Of a stretch of DNA of 64,000 nucleotides, positions 31,343 to 43,112 are shown piece after piece. A model generated the notes under the pieces. That model was not told where the DNA came from. It worked only from the letters and a program-made list of their open reading frames with translations, and ran no database searches. Every line of letters starts with the position of its first letter. Position 1 is the stretch's first letter. Source of the DNA: Botryococcus braunii (lineage: Eukaryota > Chlorophyta > Trebouxiophyceae); NCBI GenBank assembly GCA_002005505.1, contig KV908509.1, positions 41,001-105,000 of the forward strand, given 5' to 3'. Position numbers and translations under genes: made by a program.

Positions 31343-32815
31343 ATGTCTCAACCTGGAGAAGTCAGTGGGGCCACTCCAAGGCAGCTTATGACCGGGACAC
31401 AGTCAGTCACTGCAGAACCAAAGGTGGAGATTGACAAGGCAGCCTACATCCCCAATACCTATAATCCAAAGATGATCGTCATGCTTGATGATGGAGGCCG
31501 CAATTTTGGATTTTGGTATGAAGCTTTGGAGGCGTGCGCAAATACCAAGGGGGTCAAAGCGGCTCTGGAGAGGCCAATGCCAGGGTCGGTGGAGAACTCA
31601 GCCATCAAGCAGTGGCTGATCCAGTCAGTTCCAGTCATCTGGCATTCTCAGATCTCAAGCCACAAAGCAGCGGTCGATTTCATCACTTGGGTGCAGAACA
31701 GTCACACCGGAGGGAGCAACCAAGACATCAACCTTGAGTGGTACAAGGAAATGGAGCACGGCATCAAGACAGGGGAGACACTCAAGGTCTACCTCTACAG
31801 AATGATGGATCTGGCGACAAGTCTCAGAAACAAGTTCATCCTCCGGGACCACAATGTTGGGGAGCTGATGGTGAAGGGCCTCACTCCTGTGCTGAGGCTT
31901 GAGCCCCTGGAGGTTATGGCAACCGACAAGCCGCCATTGGAGCTTATTCAAAGAATCTTGCGCGCCGCAGCCAGCCGTGGGTACAAGGACCCACCTGCAG
32001 AGGGAACACCTCAGGCCATGGCAGCTGCAGCAGTGGCTGGTCCCTCTGGGGGGGTAGCTAGAGCGTCATCAAGCGCTGGAGCTGCACCAGGAGTGGGAGC
32101 AGAACCGGGAGTTGGAGCAGCACTACCAGCAAACGAACAGCCTCCTACTGGCCCGTCTGCAGCTACGTTTGGTGGCAGGGGGCGTGGATCTGGCAGGGCA
32201 AGAAGGCCCAAAGAGGAGCTTACATGCCACTTCTGCAAGGAAAAGGGCCACTTCATGACTGACTGCAGACCACTCAGGGAGCTGCAGGCTCTGCATCGAA
32301 ACATGCAAGCAGCAAGCGTTGGGCCTGCGGCCTACTGGGGCCAGGGAGGCCTGCAGTCGTCTCCTCAAGCCTGGTGGGACCACGGATCTGGCCGGGGTGG
32401 CCCGCCTTCATCCGCTTCCAGCCCTGGACCAACGTCAGCATATAATTACCCAACAAGTCAACACACGTTTCTAGGGTGGCATTTACCACCTTCACCCCCT
32501 CCTTCTGGTGAGGCGATGTTTATCTCTCTTAATGTGCTTGCCCCAACTTCGCATGGAGCTAGCAGCACATCCTGGTTAATAGATAGTGGGGATAGTGGCC
32601 TCTGTGCATATAGTCAATGATCTCTCTTTGCTCCACAATCCAGTTATGCATGGACAGCCTCTTCCTCTGCACTTGGCAACCTCAGACGCCAAGGGAGGAA
32701 TCATTGCGTCTGGGTCTGTATGCCTTGTGAATGCAAGACACGAAGAATTATGGCTGCACAACGTTGAGTGTGTTCCTTCGGCGCATACCAGCCTCATTTC
32801 AGTCACTGGTGCAAT
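31343..32815 (+). pseudogene. gag: B2 gag and protease
   Basis: Gag from the ATG at 31343 (MSQPGEVSG); core FGFWYEALEACANTKG and VPVIWHSQ; alanine- and glycine-rich hinge; zinc knuckle CHFCKEKGHFMTDC (about 32224-32265); proline-rich tail. At the protease active site (32575-32605) about nine bases are duplicated, so DSG is followed by a frameshift. Coding resumes from 32586 (SVHIVNDLSLLHNP) and stops matching at about 32815, where L begins. Confidence 0.88.
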
Positions 32816-32848
32816 GCAAGGTATGGAGGCGCTGGATGGGGCACAGGG

Positions 32849-33297
32849 TGTAGTGAGATGCCGCGTCAGCGCGACGCGTCTCACGTAGGATGTGCGCGTA
32901 GTTCATGTTTCTTCGTGCCCTTTGGGATACGAGTAGATCTCGTTGTCCTTGTGTGTAGGAAAATGACTGTAATATCCTAGTGGGTCTCCTCTCGTCATCC
33001 ATATCGTTATGCTCGCGAGAGCATCTCGTAGAGGGACGACGTAGCCGGATCCGCGCATAGGTGGACTAGGAACTCGGGTGGTTATCATTGTCTTTGGGTT
33101 TTCTGTTACAAGGGAGGCATCTAGAAATATCTTTATTGGTCATAATATATTGTTCTTTGGAGACTCGGACGACCTGCGTGAGGAGGGCTGCGAACTTGTA
33201 ACGGATTGGAACTTCGATTTCTACCTTCGGTGTCACCCTTGCCTGATACCCTTGCTTAGCTTGTTATAAATCTTAGTTCACGTCTCACTTCGTTAAA
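32849..33297 (+). repeat. K 5' LTR (449 bp)
   Basis: TGTAGTGAG to CGTTAAA. The only good TATA box, TATAAA at 33265-33270, lies about 28 bp from the LTR end, which would put transcription start at the LTR boundary. Confidence 0.92.
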
Positions 33298-33376
33298 TTG
33301 GTATCGGCGAGAGGTTGGAGCCTCGAACCGAAGGGAGACGTAGGGAAGGTTGTAATTGCATTGTTCCATTGATATG

Positions 33377-34584
33377 ATGGCGGTTAAACGGAAAGGAAAA
33401 AAAAGTACTCCGGTCTCCCCCTTAAAGAGAAAGAAATTTTGGAAGGTTTGGAAAAGGAAGGTATTGAAGTCGATGATCTTTTGGAAGAGTCCGAAACGGA
33501 ATTGCATCTGGCCCCATCGCCCAAACCGACCACACCCAAAACGAAACCCAAACCCACTCCTTTGAAGACACCCTTGAAGAAAAATAAGACTAAATCCCTA
33601 ATTCTACGGTTATTGAAGCGGATTGAGGCCTTGGAGGGAGAACGAGCATCCAAGCGGACGTCATCCACCACTAACGTCGTGCGTGTGCCTACACCAGCCA
33701 TGTTTACAGGAAAAAGAGGAAGCTTCCAATTCTTTGCTAGTAAGGTGGAATCATATGTGAACATTTCAAATGTGTCAAGGGACAAGTGGGTGGCAGTCGC
33801 GCTGCAATGTATGGAGGAGCGACCTACAAAGGTGTGGGGGACATACCTCAAAAGGAAGGAAAGGGAAGGAGGTCAAACAGAGCCAACATGGGAAGACTTT
33901 AAAAATTTTATGGGAAATCGATACGACTCTACAGATTTGGTTATGGCTGCCCGGCAGAAATTAGACCATGTTTATCAAGGGCAAGAAAGCGTTGAAAGAT
34001 ACATAGAAAGGTTTATTTCCTTGTTGAGTGATGTAGAAACCGAACATGACATCTGCGAAAATGATAAAATATATATGTTCCTCAAAGGCCTGAATGCTCC
34101 TATTAGAGTTGCTTGCACAGTTAACCCTCAAACTGGTGTCAGGTTCACAAGCCTCGACTCATTGTGCACTTATGTGGTGCAATATGAAAGCAACTTAAAA
34201 TCAGGGGGGATGCTGAGGGGACAGGAAGGAAGGAAGGTTCTCAACGTTGTGAAGAGGACTCCAACAAGCACGCCGGCATACTTTCCGGGATTCACCCAGG
34301 GGCCTGTGCTTGGAGCCGTCGGACACACCGTTGGTGGGAAGTTAGATTCTCGGACAAGCGTCCCCTCCGAGCGCCAGTGTTATTTCTGCAAAAACTCTGG
34401 TCACGAGCAATGGCAATGTCAGGCCAAGCGGGACTACTTGCAAAGGAAGAGCAGGCGCGACAGTCAATTGCCCCCACCTCCTCCTTTCCCCTCTAATCAA
34501 GCTCGAGGTGGGCAGTGGAAGGGCCGTGGTGGCCGGGGAGCACATTGGAAGGGAAAAGGGCCGGGGCATAATCCTCAAAAGTAA
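33377..34584 (+). pseudogene. gag: K gag (about 400 aa), start region frameshifted
   Basis: An ATG at 33374 or 33377 starts a basic sequence (MAVKRKGK) that goes out of frame in an A8 run (about 33397-33404). The main frame then reads EGLEKEGIEVDDLLEESE, a proline- and lysine-rich part, and a retrotrans_gag core (about 33700-34200, including FKNFMGNRYDS and ARQKLDHVYQGQESVERYIERF). A CCHC knuckle CYFCKNSGHEQWQC lies at about 34375-34416, followed by a glycine- and arginine-rich tail to the stop at 34582-34584. The homopolymer shift could be a sequencing error. Confidence 0.82.
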
Positions 34585-34595
34585 ATTCTGAAGCC

Positions 34596-37500
34596 ATGGA
34601 TGCCACTTGCTTGCATGTTTTGCACTCTCTTGTGGCCTCCAATTTGGGAAAGGAAGGGGTGAACCTTGTGGTGCCAAATGTTAGGAAGGCTGAATCTGAG
34701 ATTTCCAAGTTTTTATGGGAACAAAGGTGCAACCCGTCCCTCACTTGTTGTTTCATTGTGGGAAGGAAAACTTGGAAAAGTAAGAGTCTCTATGCTCACC
34801 GTATGCAAGGAAGGATTGTGGAAGTGTGTTCAGGAAGGAAGGGACAGGCGGTGGACATGAATGGTCAAACTAGTGTATACCCATTCTCTTTTGTATGTTG
34901 TGTGGTTCCCCCAAGACCCACACTCACCATGGGAAGTGTTACTACTGACTCTCCGCTAGCTATGACCTTTCCGGCGAATGTTAAGGGGAAAATCCTTTCA
35001 GTGTTGTTTGATAGTGGGGCATCTCATTCGCTTATTAAAAGTGATACTTTGCAAGGGCTAGGGGTGCGATACAAACCCGCATGCATATCCGTGACTCTTG
35101 CTGATGGAAGTGTGTCCGATACGAAAGGAACGGTAGATGTGTCGTTTACATTCAAGCCTGGTATAACCTCCCGTCACAACTTCATTGTAAGCCCTGCCAT
35201 GATTGATGGGGTAGACATGATTTTGGGGCAGGACTGGATGGAAGAAAGAGGAGTCTCAATTGATTTTTGTGTGAAGGCTGCTCAATTTAAACATCATGGG
35301 AAGTGGGTCACCCTAAAACACGCAAATTCATCGTTGCCACTGGGGCCAAAACTTGTTTGGGGTTTACAAGCACAAGAGAGGAAGGAAGGAAGGAAGGATA
35401 GGAATGGAAAAGGATGGAAGGGTCAAGATGTTTGGAAGGTTTGTTTGTATACTGTGCTTGTGAATGAGCAGGCTGAACTGGTGGACATCCCCGGGGAGGA
35501 CGCCTCAAGTGAGGCCGACCTGGCGGACACCGACAAATCTATGGACGACACCCCCGTCGTCACAAAACCCCCCAGTAGTACCGGTATGACTTTCACTCAT
35601 CAAATAAATGACATGTTGGAAGGCAAGCCACAGGCCCTGAAAGACTTGTTACTTGCAAATGAGGACTTGTTTGCAAAACAACTCCCGGGGTTACCCCCGG
35701 AGCGGGAAGTGTTTCACACAATAAATTTGGAAGAAGGACATCGGCCCCCCAATAGGCCCGCGTACCGTCTTGCTCCAAGTGAGCTTGCGGAATGCGAAAA
35801 AACGGTTGATGAGTTGTTAAAATTGGGATTGATCAGGCCAAGTTGCTCACCATTTGCATCACCTGTTTTGTTTGTTAGAAAGAAGGATGGAAGTTTGCGT
35901 ATGGTAATAGACTACCGTCCCCTGAATAAAATTACCATCTCGGATAGGTACCCTCTCCCCAGAATTGACGATCTGTTGGATAGGCTTAAGGGAGCCAAGG
36001 TGTTTTCGAGCTTGGACTTGTTGTCTGGGTACCATCAAGTGCGACTTCGCAAGGAGGATGTGCCTGAAACTGCCTTCAGGACCCCTTTTGGCTTGTACGA
36101 ATTTCTTGTACTTCCCTTTGGTTTGACCAACGCGCCCGCGACATTTCAACGGCTTATGAATGAGGTTTTTCACGACTTTATAAGGGAAGGCTTTGTGGTT
36201 GTATACTTGGATGATGTGCTCATTTATAGCAAAACGGAAGAGGAACACCTTCTGCAGTTGGACAGAGTTTTCACCCGTCTACGCGAACACCAACTCCTGG
36301 CAAAACTTGTCAAATGCTCTTTCTTTGAGAAACAATTGAAATACTTGGGACACATCATTGGGGAAAATGGGTTGGAAGTGGATATGGATAAAGTCAAGGT
36401 GGTGCAGGAGTGGCCTACGCCCACAAACGTAACGGAAGTTAGGAGGTTTCTTAGGTTGTCTAATTACTTTCGAAAGTTTATTCAGAACTACAGTATCCTG
36501 GCAACCCCATTGACAGCTCTCTCTGGGGCAAAAGCACCTTGGAAGTGGGGACAGGAACAACAGGAAGCATTTGACAACATAAAGGAAGCTTTGGTAAGTG
36601 CCCCTATCTTAACACTCCCGGACGTACGTCGGCCATTTAAGGTAGTGTGCGATGCATGCGATTACGGCGTGGGAGCTGTGCTGTTTCAAGATGGGAAGGT
36701 TTGTGCGTATTTCAGTAAAAAGTTGGGAGCAAGCGAGAGGAACTACAGTGCCACGGAACGGGAGTTATTGGCTGTAGTGTATGCTCTCACGGAATGGAGG
36801 TGTTATTTGTTAGGTAAAGCCAGTAACGGTGGTGACGGATCACAAGTGCAACACCTTCTTGGGTCAACAGGTGGGGCTTAGTCCTCGGAGGGCTCGGTGG
36901 GCCGAGCGCCTGCAGGAGTTTGAGATTGAATGGGTATGGGAACCGGGCAAGACCAACATTGCGGATCCGCTCTCCAGGTGTCACTCAACACCCTGGACCT
37001 GGGGGGAGGGACAATGGGGCTGCTGTGGCCGGGGCTGCCCTCCGGCGCAAGCGTCGGCGCACCAGTCCGGACTCCCTCACCCCCTCCAGCCGGGATGTCG
37101 AGGGTACCCTCACAGCTCAGGTCCGCAAGGTCCCCAAGGTCACGCTCCCGGGGCCCGCTCACGAGACCCCAAGCTCCCTCGGCACGATGGAGCAAATCGG
37201 GTTGGCCAGCCCGAGTGAGCTTACCCGCGAGACCGATGGGTACGAATCCCTACTTGGCAAACTTGAGAAGGCTTACACATACGATCCGTGGTTGGCAGCG
37301 CGTGCGAATAGAAGGAAGGTTAGTCTAAAGGGAGGCTTTTGGGAGAGGAATGGACGGAAATATGTTCCTGCATTGTTTGAGGAAAGGAAAGATGGGGAAC
37401 TTGTCGTGGAGAACCTACGACGTGGAATTTTGGAAGCTTTACATGATCCACCTCATGTTGGTCACCCTGGAGTAACTCGCATGTACGAGCTTGTAACAAG

Positions 37501-37897
37501 GGAATGGTATTGGCCGGGAATGTATGAGGATGTCAAAGCCTATGTTGCTCATTGTGACTCTTGTCAACGAGTCAAGGCTCGGAATACTTTGCCTGCTGGT
37601 CTTCTTCACCCCTTACAAATACCAGCAAGGAAGTGGCAAAGTGTGTCTATGGACTTTATTACTAACCTCCCAAAGACCCCAAGTGGACATGATGCGATTT
37701 GGGTTGTTGTGGATAGGCTTAGCAAGTGTGCTCATTTTGCTGCTACAACCATGAATGCTGATGCTTATACTCTAGCACAATTGTTAAGGACATGGGTGTG
37801 GATGTATCGTGGATCCCGGGTGTGGTGGCATTGTGGATCACAAGCCACTCACTGGCGAACGCGGCCGCACTCTGGACGATCCGAACGAGCCAAATGA
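34596..37897 (+). pseudogene. pol: K pol: protease, RT, RNase H, truncated integrase
   Basis: Separate ORF with ATG at 34596 in a good context, 11 bases after the gag stop. Protease LFDSGASHSL at about 35008; RT from about 35840 ([20 protein letters not shown]) with YLDD at about 36205; RNase H VVCDACDYGVGAVLF at about 36645. Frameshifts occur at about 36820 and about 37000. Integrase zinc domain (HVGHPGVTRMYELV and CDSCQRVKA) at 37450-37575, and the first catalytic Asp in SMDFITNLP (about 37650). Coding stops matching at about 37795, before the second Asp and the Glu, and no chromodomain is found, so a deletion removed them. Confidence 0.88.
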
Positions 37898-38576
37898 GGA
37901 TAGCTGGAAATAACTTGCACAGGTCACGCGTTGTTGCCACAAGAAAGTGGAAGAGTACAGAGAGAGTCACGGGCTCCCGCCATTGCCTCCCAAGGGCACG
38001 ACTCCTAGGGTCCACCCTTAGGGTCCCGTCGACCGGTTGGCCCTCCTTGGAGGGGTCTCTCTGTATGGCCATATGGACTTTGGATAGGCTAGGGTAAGGC
38101 TGCCTTACCCGGTAGGGTTGACCATGGGTCCCTTACCTGGATAGATTTTTGTGCACATTAGGTGTATGGCCTTTTCACTTCACTACCACACCTGATCAAT
38201 ATGGTGCAATACTGGCGTAATACTGGACTATATGTGGAAATTGGACTCCCCTTGGACTCTGGACTTTTGGACATCTGGACTTTTAGCTCTGCCCTTGTGT
38301 CTCATTTTGGCTGTTCATCATGTGGACTTTCGTTTTTCTCTCAGTGTTTTGTCTTTTGTTCTGTTAGTCATGCCTGATCCTTGTTCTTATTGCATTATGG
38401 TGGGGACCCCGATACGCAGCATTCGGCTGGGGTCTGGCAACACGGGAGGCGGGTTGCCCGTAGGTCTAAGTCTGAGTCTCCGCATGTTGGAAGGTCTTGT
38501 TCCTTTGTTTGTCTTGTCTGTTTGTTGTTGCGCTCTGCCTTCTGCGCGGGGACGCACAGGAATAAGGGGGGGAGTA
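37898..38576 (+). other. K 3' untranslated region, hairpin and polypurine tract
   Basis: No supported ORF. Hairpin at 38542-38559 (7-bp stem with one mismatch, loop GGGA), then AATAAGGGGGGGAGTA directly before the 3' LTR. Layout as in R1 and G. Confidence 0.7.
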
Positions 38577-39025
38577 TGTAGTGAGATGCCGCGTCAGCGC
38601 GACGCGTCTCACGTAGGATGTGCGCGTAGTTCATGTTTCTTCGTGCCCTTTGGGATACGAGTAGATCTCGTTGTCCTTGTGTGTAGGAAAATGACTGTAA
38701 TATCCTAGTGGGTCTCCTCTCGTCATCCATATCGTTATGCTCGCGAGAGCATCTCGTACAGGGACGACGTAGCCGGATCCGCGCATAGGTGGACTAGGAA
38801 CTCGGGTGGTTATCATTGTCTTTGGGTTTTCTGTTACAAGGGAGGCATCTAGAAATATCTTTATTGGTCATAATATATTGTTCTTTGGAGACTCAGACGA
38901 CCTGCGTGAGGAGGGCTGCGAACTTGTAACGGATTGGAACTTCGATTTCTACCTTCGGTGTCACCCTTGCCTGATACCCTTGCTTAGCTTGTTATAAATC
39001 TTAGTTCACGTCTCACTTCGTTAAA
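38577..39025 (+). repeat. K 3' LTR (449 bp)
   Basis: Direct repeat of 32849-33297, followed by the TSD CAGGG. Confidence 0.93.
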
Positions 39026-40137
39026 CAGGGGGCCGTCCTTACGAGTGACGGTCATCACCTCGGGATGAAGGTTGTGCTTCAGTTCTATGGCTTTGAACAA
39101 GACGGCTTCGCCGAGCGGAACTTCCAGGGTGGGGAGTAAGTAGGGGGCGGCATGGACCCCTGCAGCGGCAAGCACCAAATGAGCATGGATGAGGAAGGAA
39201 CAAGGAAGGGGGCCGGGGTAATGAGGGAGGTATAAACAATTGACGGTGGAAACGCAAAGGAGCACGGCAGGGGGCCAAGGGATGGGCAAGGCCAGCAGGG
39301 GCAAGGGGAGCGTAGCCAACAAAGGGGAGTAGGCTGGTGGACATACCCGAGGCCAGCCACAGGTCTTCCAGGCACCAAGAGACTGCTGTAGCCCCCCGAG
39401 AACAAGTCTCCCACAGTATGGTCATTGTGAAGGCATCTCGGTGAAGGCGGAGCAAAGGTACACCCGTGGTGCTGGCAATGCGAGAATCCAAATGCTCCAA
39501 AACTTTCTGCAGGTCATCCAAGCTCTAAGGATGTGCTGATTGTGGATTGTAGCCCAGGTGGGCCAGCCAGCGAGTGTAGCCAGTGGCCCACTCTGCCACT
39601 TCAAGGGAGCGCACGGGGTTTTCTATGGCAGGAAGCAAGCTGTTCATCAATTACACGTTTACAAATTGGTTACACGTTTATGCAATCACATATGTGGTTG
39701 GCCAAGGCAGTTTGTTAATGCATGGGGCAAGAGCATGTCAACTAAGGAGGTACCTCTGCCGTGGAGGGGATCCCAATTGCCATGGGTGGTGGCGTAGCGG
39801 TCAAACTCGGTGGCCAGGAAGGACAACAAACATCGCATGCTGATTGGGGCAACAAGGTCCAAGCCTTGATGCATATATCTGCCGCTGGAAGTAGCCCATA
39901 TGGTCATGTAGACTTTGATATCTTGAGGAGTCCCCTGAAGGGCATGGCGGCCAGTGTCACACATGAATCCACAAAATCTATCAAATGCGCTGATCTTCTT
40001 CTGCATGGTAGCTCCCTTGACGGCTAGCAGCTGGATGGTGTTGGCCTTGGTGAGCCATTGGAAATACAGATCCGCCTTTGTTGCAGTGAGGGGAGGACCA
40101 GGCTGGCAAGGTATTTGGCGTCCCATTAGCAAGGTGT

Positions 40138-41337
40138 CAGCCATGAAGGGACCTGAAGGGTGGTGTGGAGATCTCACCCGAGCACGAGGTCTGGTTTTTT
40201 TGGAGTTTGTTAGTCCTGTCAGAGGGCAGCAAGTTGGCTGCAGACATATTGATCACAGGGCTGAGGCGTCTCATCTTAGGAAAGGACACGTGTTTAGCGA
40301 GAGATCTCTGTGGCATGCTAGGTTAGGTCATCCTGGTGCCAGCAGCATGCTGAGGTTCTCCAAGGAAGATCTGGTTATAGGAATCAATATCTCCCTTGCT
40401 CCCTGCTCTGAGTGCCCTATACACTGTGAATCGTGTATACAAGGGAAACACTCCAGACCTCCTTTCCCTGTATCTTCCAGGCCTGCACATAACCCACTCG
40501 ATAGAGTCCATGTGCATACTGTGGGTCCCATATCACCTCCGGCCATCACAGGTGAACGATTTTGGGTCAGTGTAGTGGATGAAAGTTCAAACCAAATTGC
40601 CTCCCTGCCTGTGAAGTCAAAGGATTGCATTCCAAAGGCTGTGATAGATCTGCTCCGGTTTTGGCAGACCCAACAAGGCACAGTTGTGAAGTGTGTGAGG
40701 ACTGACAGGGCTTCAGAGTTCCTGAACCAGCAATTCAAAGAGTTTTGTGCTCAGCAGGGCACTAAGATGGAGTCCTCAACGCCCTACACGCCTCAGCAGA
40801 ATGGGGTGGCGGAGAGGATGAATATGACCCTGAAGGAGCGGACAAGGACTCTGTTGGTCCATGCTGCAGCAGACCCTTCCCTGCGGAAGGAGGCGCTTGA
40901 GACAGCTACCCTCCTCTACAATGTGGGTCCTACTTCAGGCAGGTCCCTGACCCCCATGGAATTATTCTTTGGTGTCAAACTTGATGTGTCTGTGCTGCGC
41001 ACGTTTGGCTGACCCCCATGGAATTATTCTTTGGTGTCAAACCTGATGTGTCTGTGCTGCGCACGTTTGGCTGTGTAGCCCATGTGCACATTCCCAATGG
41101 TCAAAGGTCTGTTTTTGGGCCCAAGACCATCCCTGGGATGTTTACTGGTTATTGTCCCCAGTCTAAGGCGTATCGTGTGTACGTGGGGAATGGAGTGTGG
41201 AAGGAGAGAAGGGACGTCAGCTTTATCGAGCACTTGAGGGGGGCGAGAGAGTGGGTCTATCAAAGGTCCAGCCTGGGTCTGTCTATGATTCTAGGATATC
41301 ACCCCCCCTTGGCAGTGAGAATCTGCCAACGCCTCAA
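40138..41337 (+). pseudogene. pol: B2 integrase region
   Basis: Resumes B2 pol with AMKGPEGWCGDLTRARGL, GAG-pre-integrase and integrase core. The first catalytic Asp is His (HVHTVGP, about 40512); the second is kept (RTDRASEF) and the Glu is kept (QNGVAERMN). A 62-bp tandem duplication (40948-41009 and 41010-41071) shifts the frame and creates a stop. A further frameshift is at about 41245, in a G run. At 41337 the 202-bp solo LTR interrupts it. Confidence 0.88.
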
Positions 41338-41539
41338 TATAGTGGCAAAGGAAGAGAGAGAGAGACGAGACACCAGTCAGGTTAGAGCATTCAGCGGAAT
41401 CTGTTACAAGCCGGTCAGCACCGGGACTTCCTTCGACGCCAAGACGCGTGCCACTTTCCAGAACCTTCATTTCAGGACCCGGCAGCTTCCTGCCCAAAAT
41501 CCTACACATTTCAGGACCTGGCAGCTTCCTGCCGTTACA
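41338..41539 (-). repeat. Solo LTR of 202 bp, TSD CTCAA
   Basis: Flanked by CTCAA at 41333-41337 and 41540-41544. Sense start TGTAACGGC, end CACTATA. It contains a 27-bp direct repeat whose core GGCAGGAAGCTGCC is nearly palindromic, and a GA run at the end. No internal element copy is in the window. Confidence 0.75.
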
Positions 41540-41550
41540 CTCAAGCAATT

Positions 41551-42244
41551 TGTAAAAAGTTATGGGCAATCGGCTTTCCCTGTACAAAGCAAAGAGGTCG
41601 TCAATAGACGAAGTTACTCCAGCTACAGTCCGTACGACTGTCTGCTGAGTGTCACACACAACTGTTGGACAAGACTAGCATCTGGTAATGCCCAGCATCT
41701 TTCACAACCAGTTCCGTTACATCATTATCTTGTACACAAGCACCGATCAAGCAATCACTAGATAAGGCTCTAGACGGCTACGTTCAAGTACATGCCTATA
41801 CTCCCTGAAGTCACTGTCCCTTGTCTGTTTGAGTGACTACAGGGTACACTAAGCTTGTTCACTCTCACAATAGCAACAATGATACAACACACACTGCCGC
41901 ACCGTACCTGTACAAAGCAGACAGGTCGTCAATAGACGAAGTTACTCCAGCTACAGTCCGTACGACTGTCTGCTGAGTGTCACACACAACTGTTGGACAA
42001 GACTAGCATCTGGTAATGCCCAGCATCTTTCACAACCAGTTGGTATTCACTCCGGTGGGGCAGCCTTAAGAGTTCATCCGACAAACGTGTGATCGAGATA
42101 GGATTGTACCTTATGTTCGAAAACGTCCAGAATCTGCCGTGTCTCAAGGTACCTTATGTTCTCAATGGACCCATATCCTAATAGTGCACACATGAAGATC
42201 ACTTAAAGCACAAGGCATTCAATAATAATGTTCAGAACTCAACA
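41551..42244 (-). repeat. Alpha-1 solo LTR (694 bp), TSD CAATT
   Basis: Same family and length as the LTR of element A, in inverse orientation; TSD CAATT at 41546-41550 and 42245-42249. Repeat units at 41907-42041 (first in sense) and 41579-41713, period 328. It was left by recombination between two LTRs of an inserted element. Confidence 0.93.
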
Positions 42245-43077
42245 CAATTCCCTCTGCTGCTCCACCCACGTTCTGGGATGAGGATGATGACCATGAAGTG
42301 GAGCCGCTTGCCACTGGGGCTCGTGGGACCTCCGGACTTCGTGCTTGGGATCAGTCTGGAGAAGGGACCATAACAACACATGACCAAGGAACCTCCAGCA
42401 GCCTTGATTCCACTGTTGGGACCCCAGAACCATCTCAGCACTCGTGGTCGGTGCTTGAGCATATGCAGAATCTGGCCAGGGGGGGTGTAGAAACTCAATC
42501 CCAGGTAGAAAAAATGCAGAAGGTACAAGAGGGGTTGCGAATGCAGGGGAAGTCACAAATTCCCCTTCCTCCAGGGACCACCTTTACAAGGGAGCAGCGC
42601 CATGAACAGCGCGTGGCTAGGAGAGAGCATTCTGACATCCCATTGCATGCCCCCGACCCAGGTCAGGCAAGTGTGAGTGAGCCAAACATGGTGGGTCTCC
42701 CTGATATGCAGAGGCAGGTTGAGACAATCAAGGCTATGCTTGGTGCAGATGTGAGAGATGAGAGTAGTGGGTTGGACATACCAGCAGTAGGGGAAGCAGG
42801 TGCCCAATCCGAGTCACTGGCTAGTCATGCTTATGGTGTGCAGGCTGACATGGTAGGCGCAGCTCAGGCAAGCGTGGGTAGTGTGCCCAAGTGTGAGTCC
42901 AGGAGAGAGAGAGAGCTGCGACTTCCCTCTGCATTGAGAAGGGTGCGAGAATGTAAGCTGCACATGAGTCCAGTAGTCAAGGAGAGAGAGAGAGAGACTT
43001 GAGAAGGAATCATATAATGCTGGCTGTACTGCCCAGTCCCAGCATAAGGTACAGAATGTACCTTATTCTGGCAACCA

Positions 43078-43112
<35 letters not shown>

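Larger units (their letters stand above)
32849..39025 (+). mobile_element. K, Ty3/gypsy element, TSD CAGGG
   Basis: A 6177-bp element with 449-bp LTRs (32849-33297 and 38577-39025, two differences seen) and TSD CAGGG at 32844-32848 and 39026-39030. LTRs begin TGTAGTG and end GTTAAA rather than CA. Primer site TGGTATCGGCGAGAGG at 33299-33314. Gag and pol are separate ORFs. The 3' part of integrase is deleted. Confidence 0.93.
32816..40137 (-). other. L: captured fragment with tyrosine-recombinase-like coding, split by K
   Basis: Outside K (32849-39025) the stretch 32816-32848 plus 39026-40137 is foreign to B2. It replaces about 50 bp of the B2 integrase-side coding and lacks a TSD. On the minus strand, 40130-39686 encodes QKKISAFDRFCGFMCDTGRH with a helical pattern and the phrase ATTHGNWDPL, like the core-binding domain of a tyrosine recombinase (Crypton or phage-integrase superfamily). 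39521-39400 continues with RDAFTMTILWETCSRGA, like the start of the catalytic domain. Frames are broken by stops. No complete R-H-R-Y set was found, so the assignment is tentative. Confidence 0.4.

Noticed and set aside
37798..37897. Possible chromodomain at the end of K pol
   Set aside because: No frame shows the aromatic cage pattern or the WEP motif seen in N and P.
38232..38708. 158-codon ORF in the K 3' region
   Set aside because: It runs through the polypurine tract into the LTR and has no domain; its end is repeated at 32768-32980 as LTR sequence.
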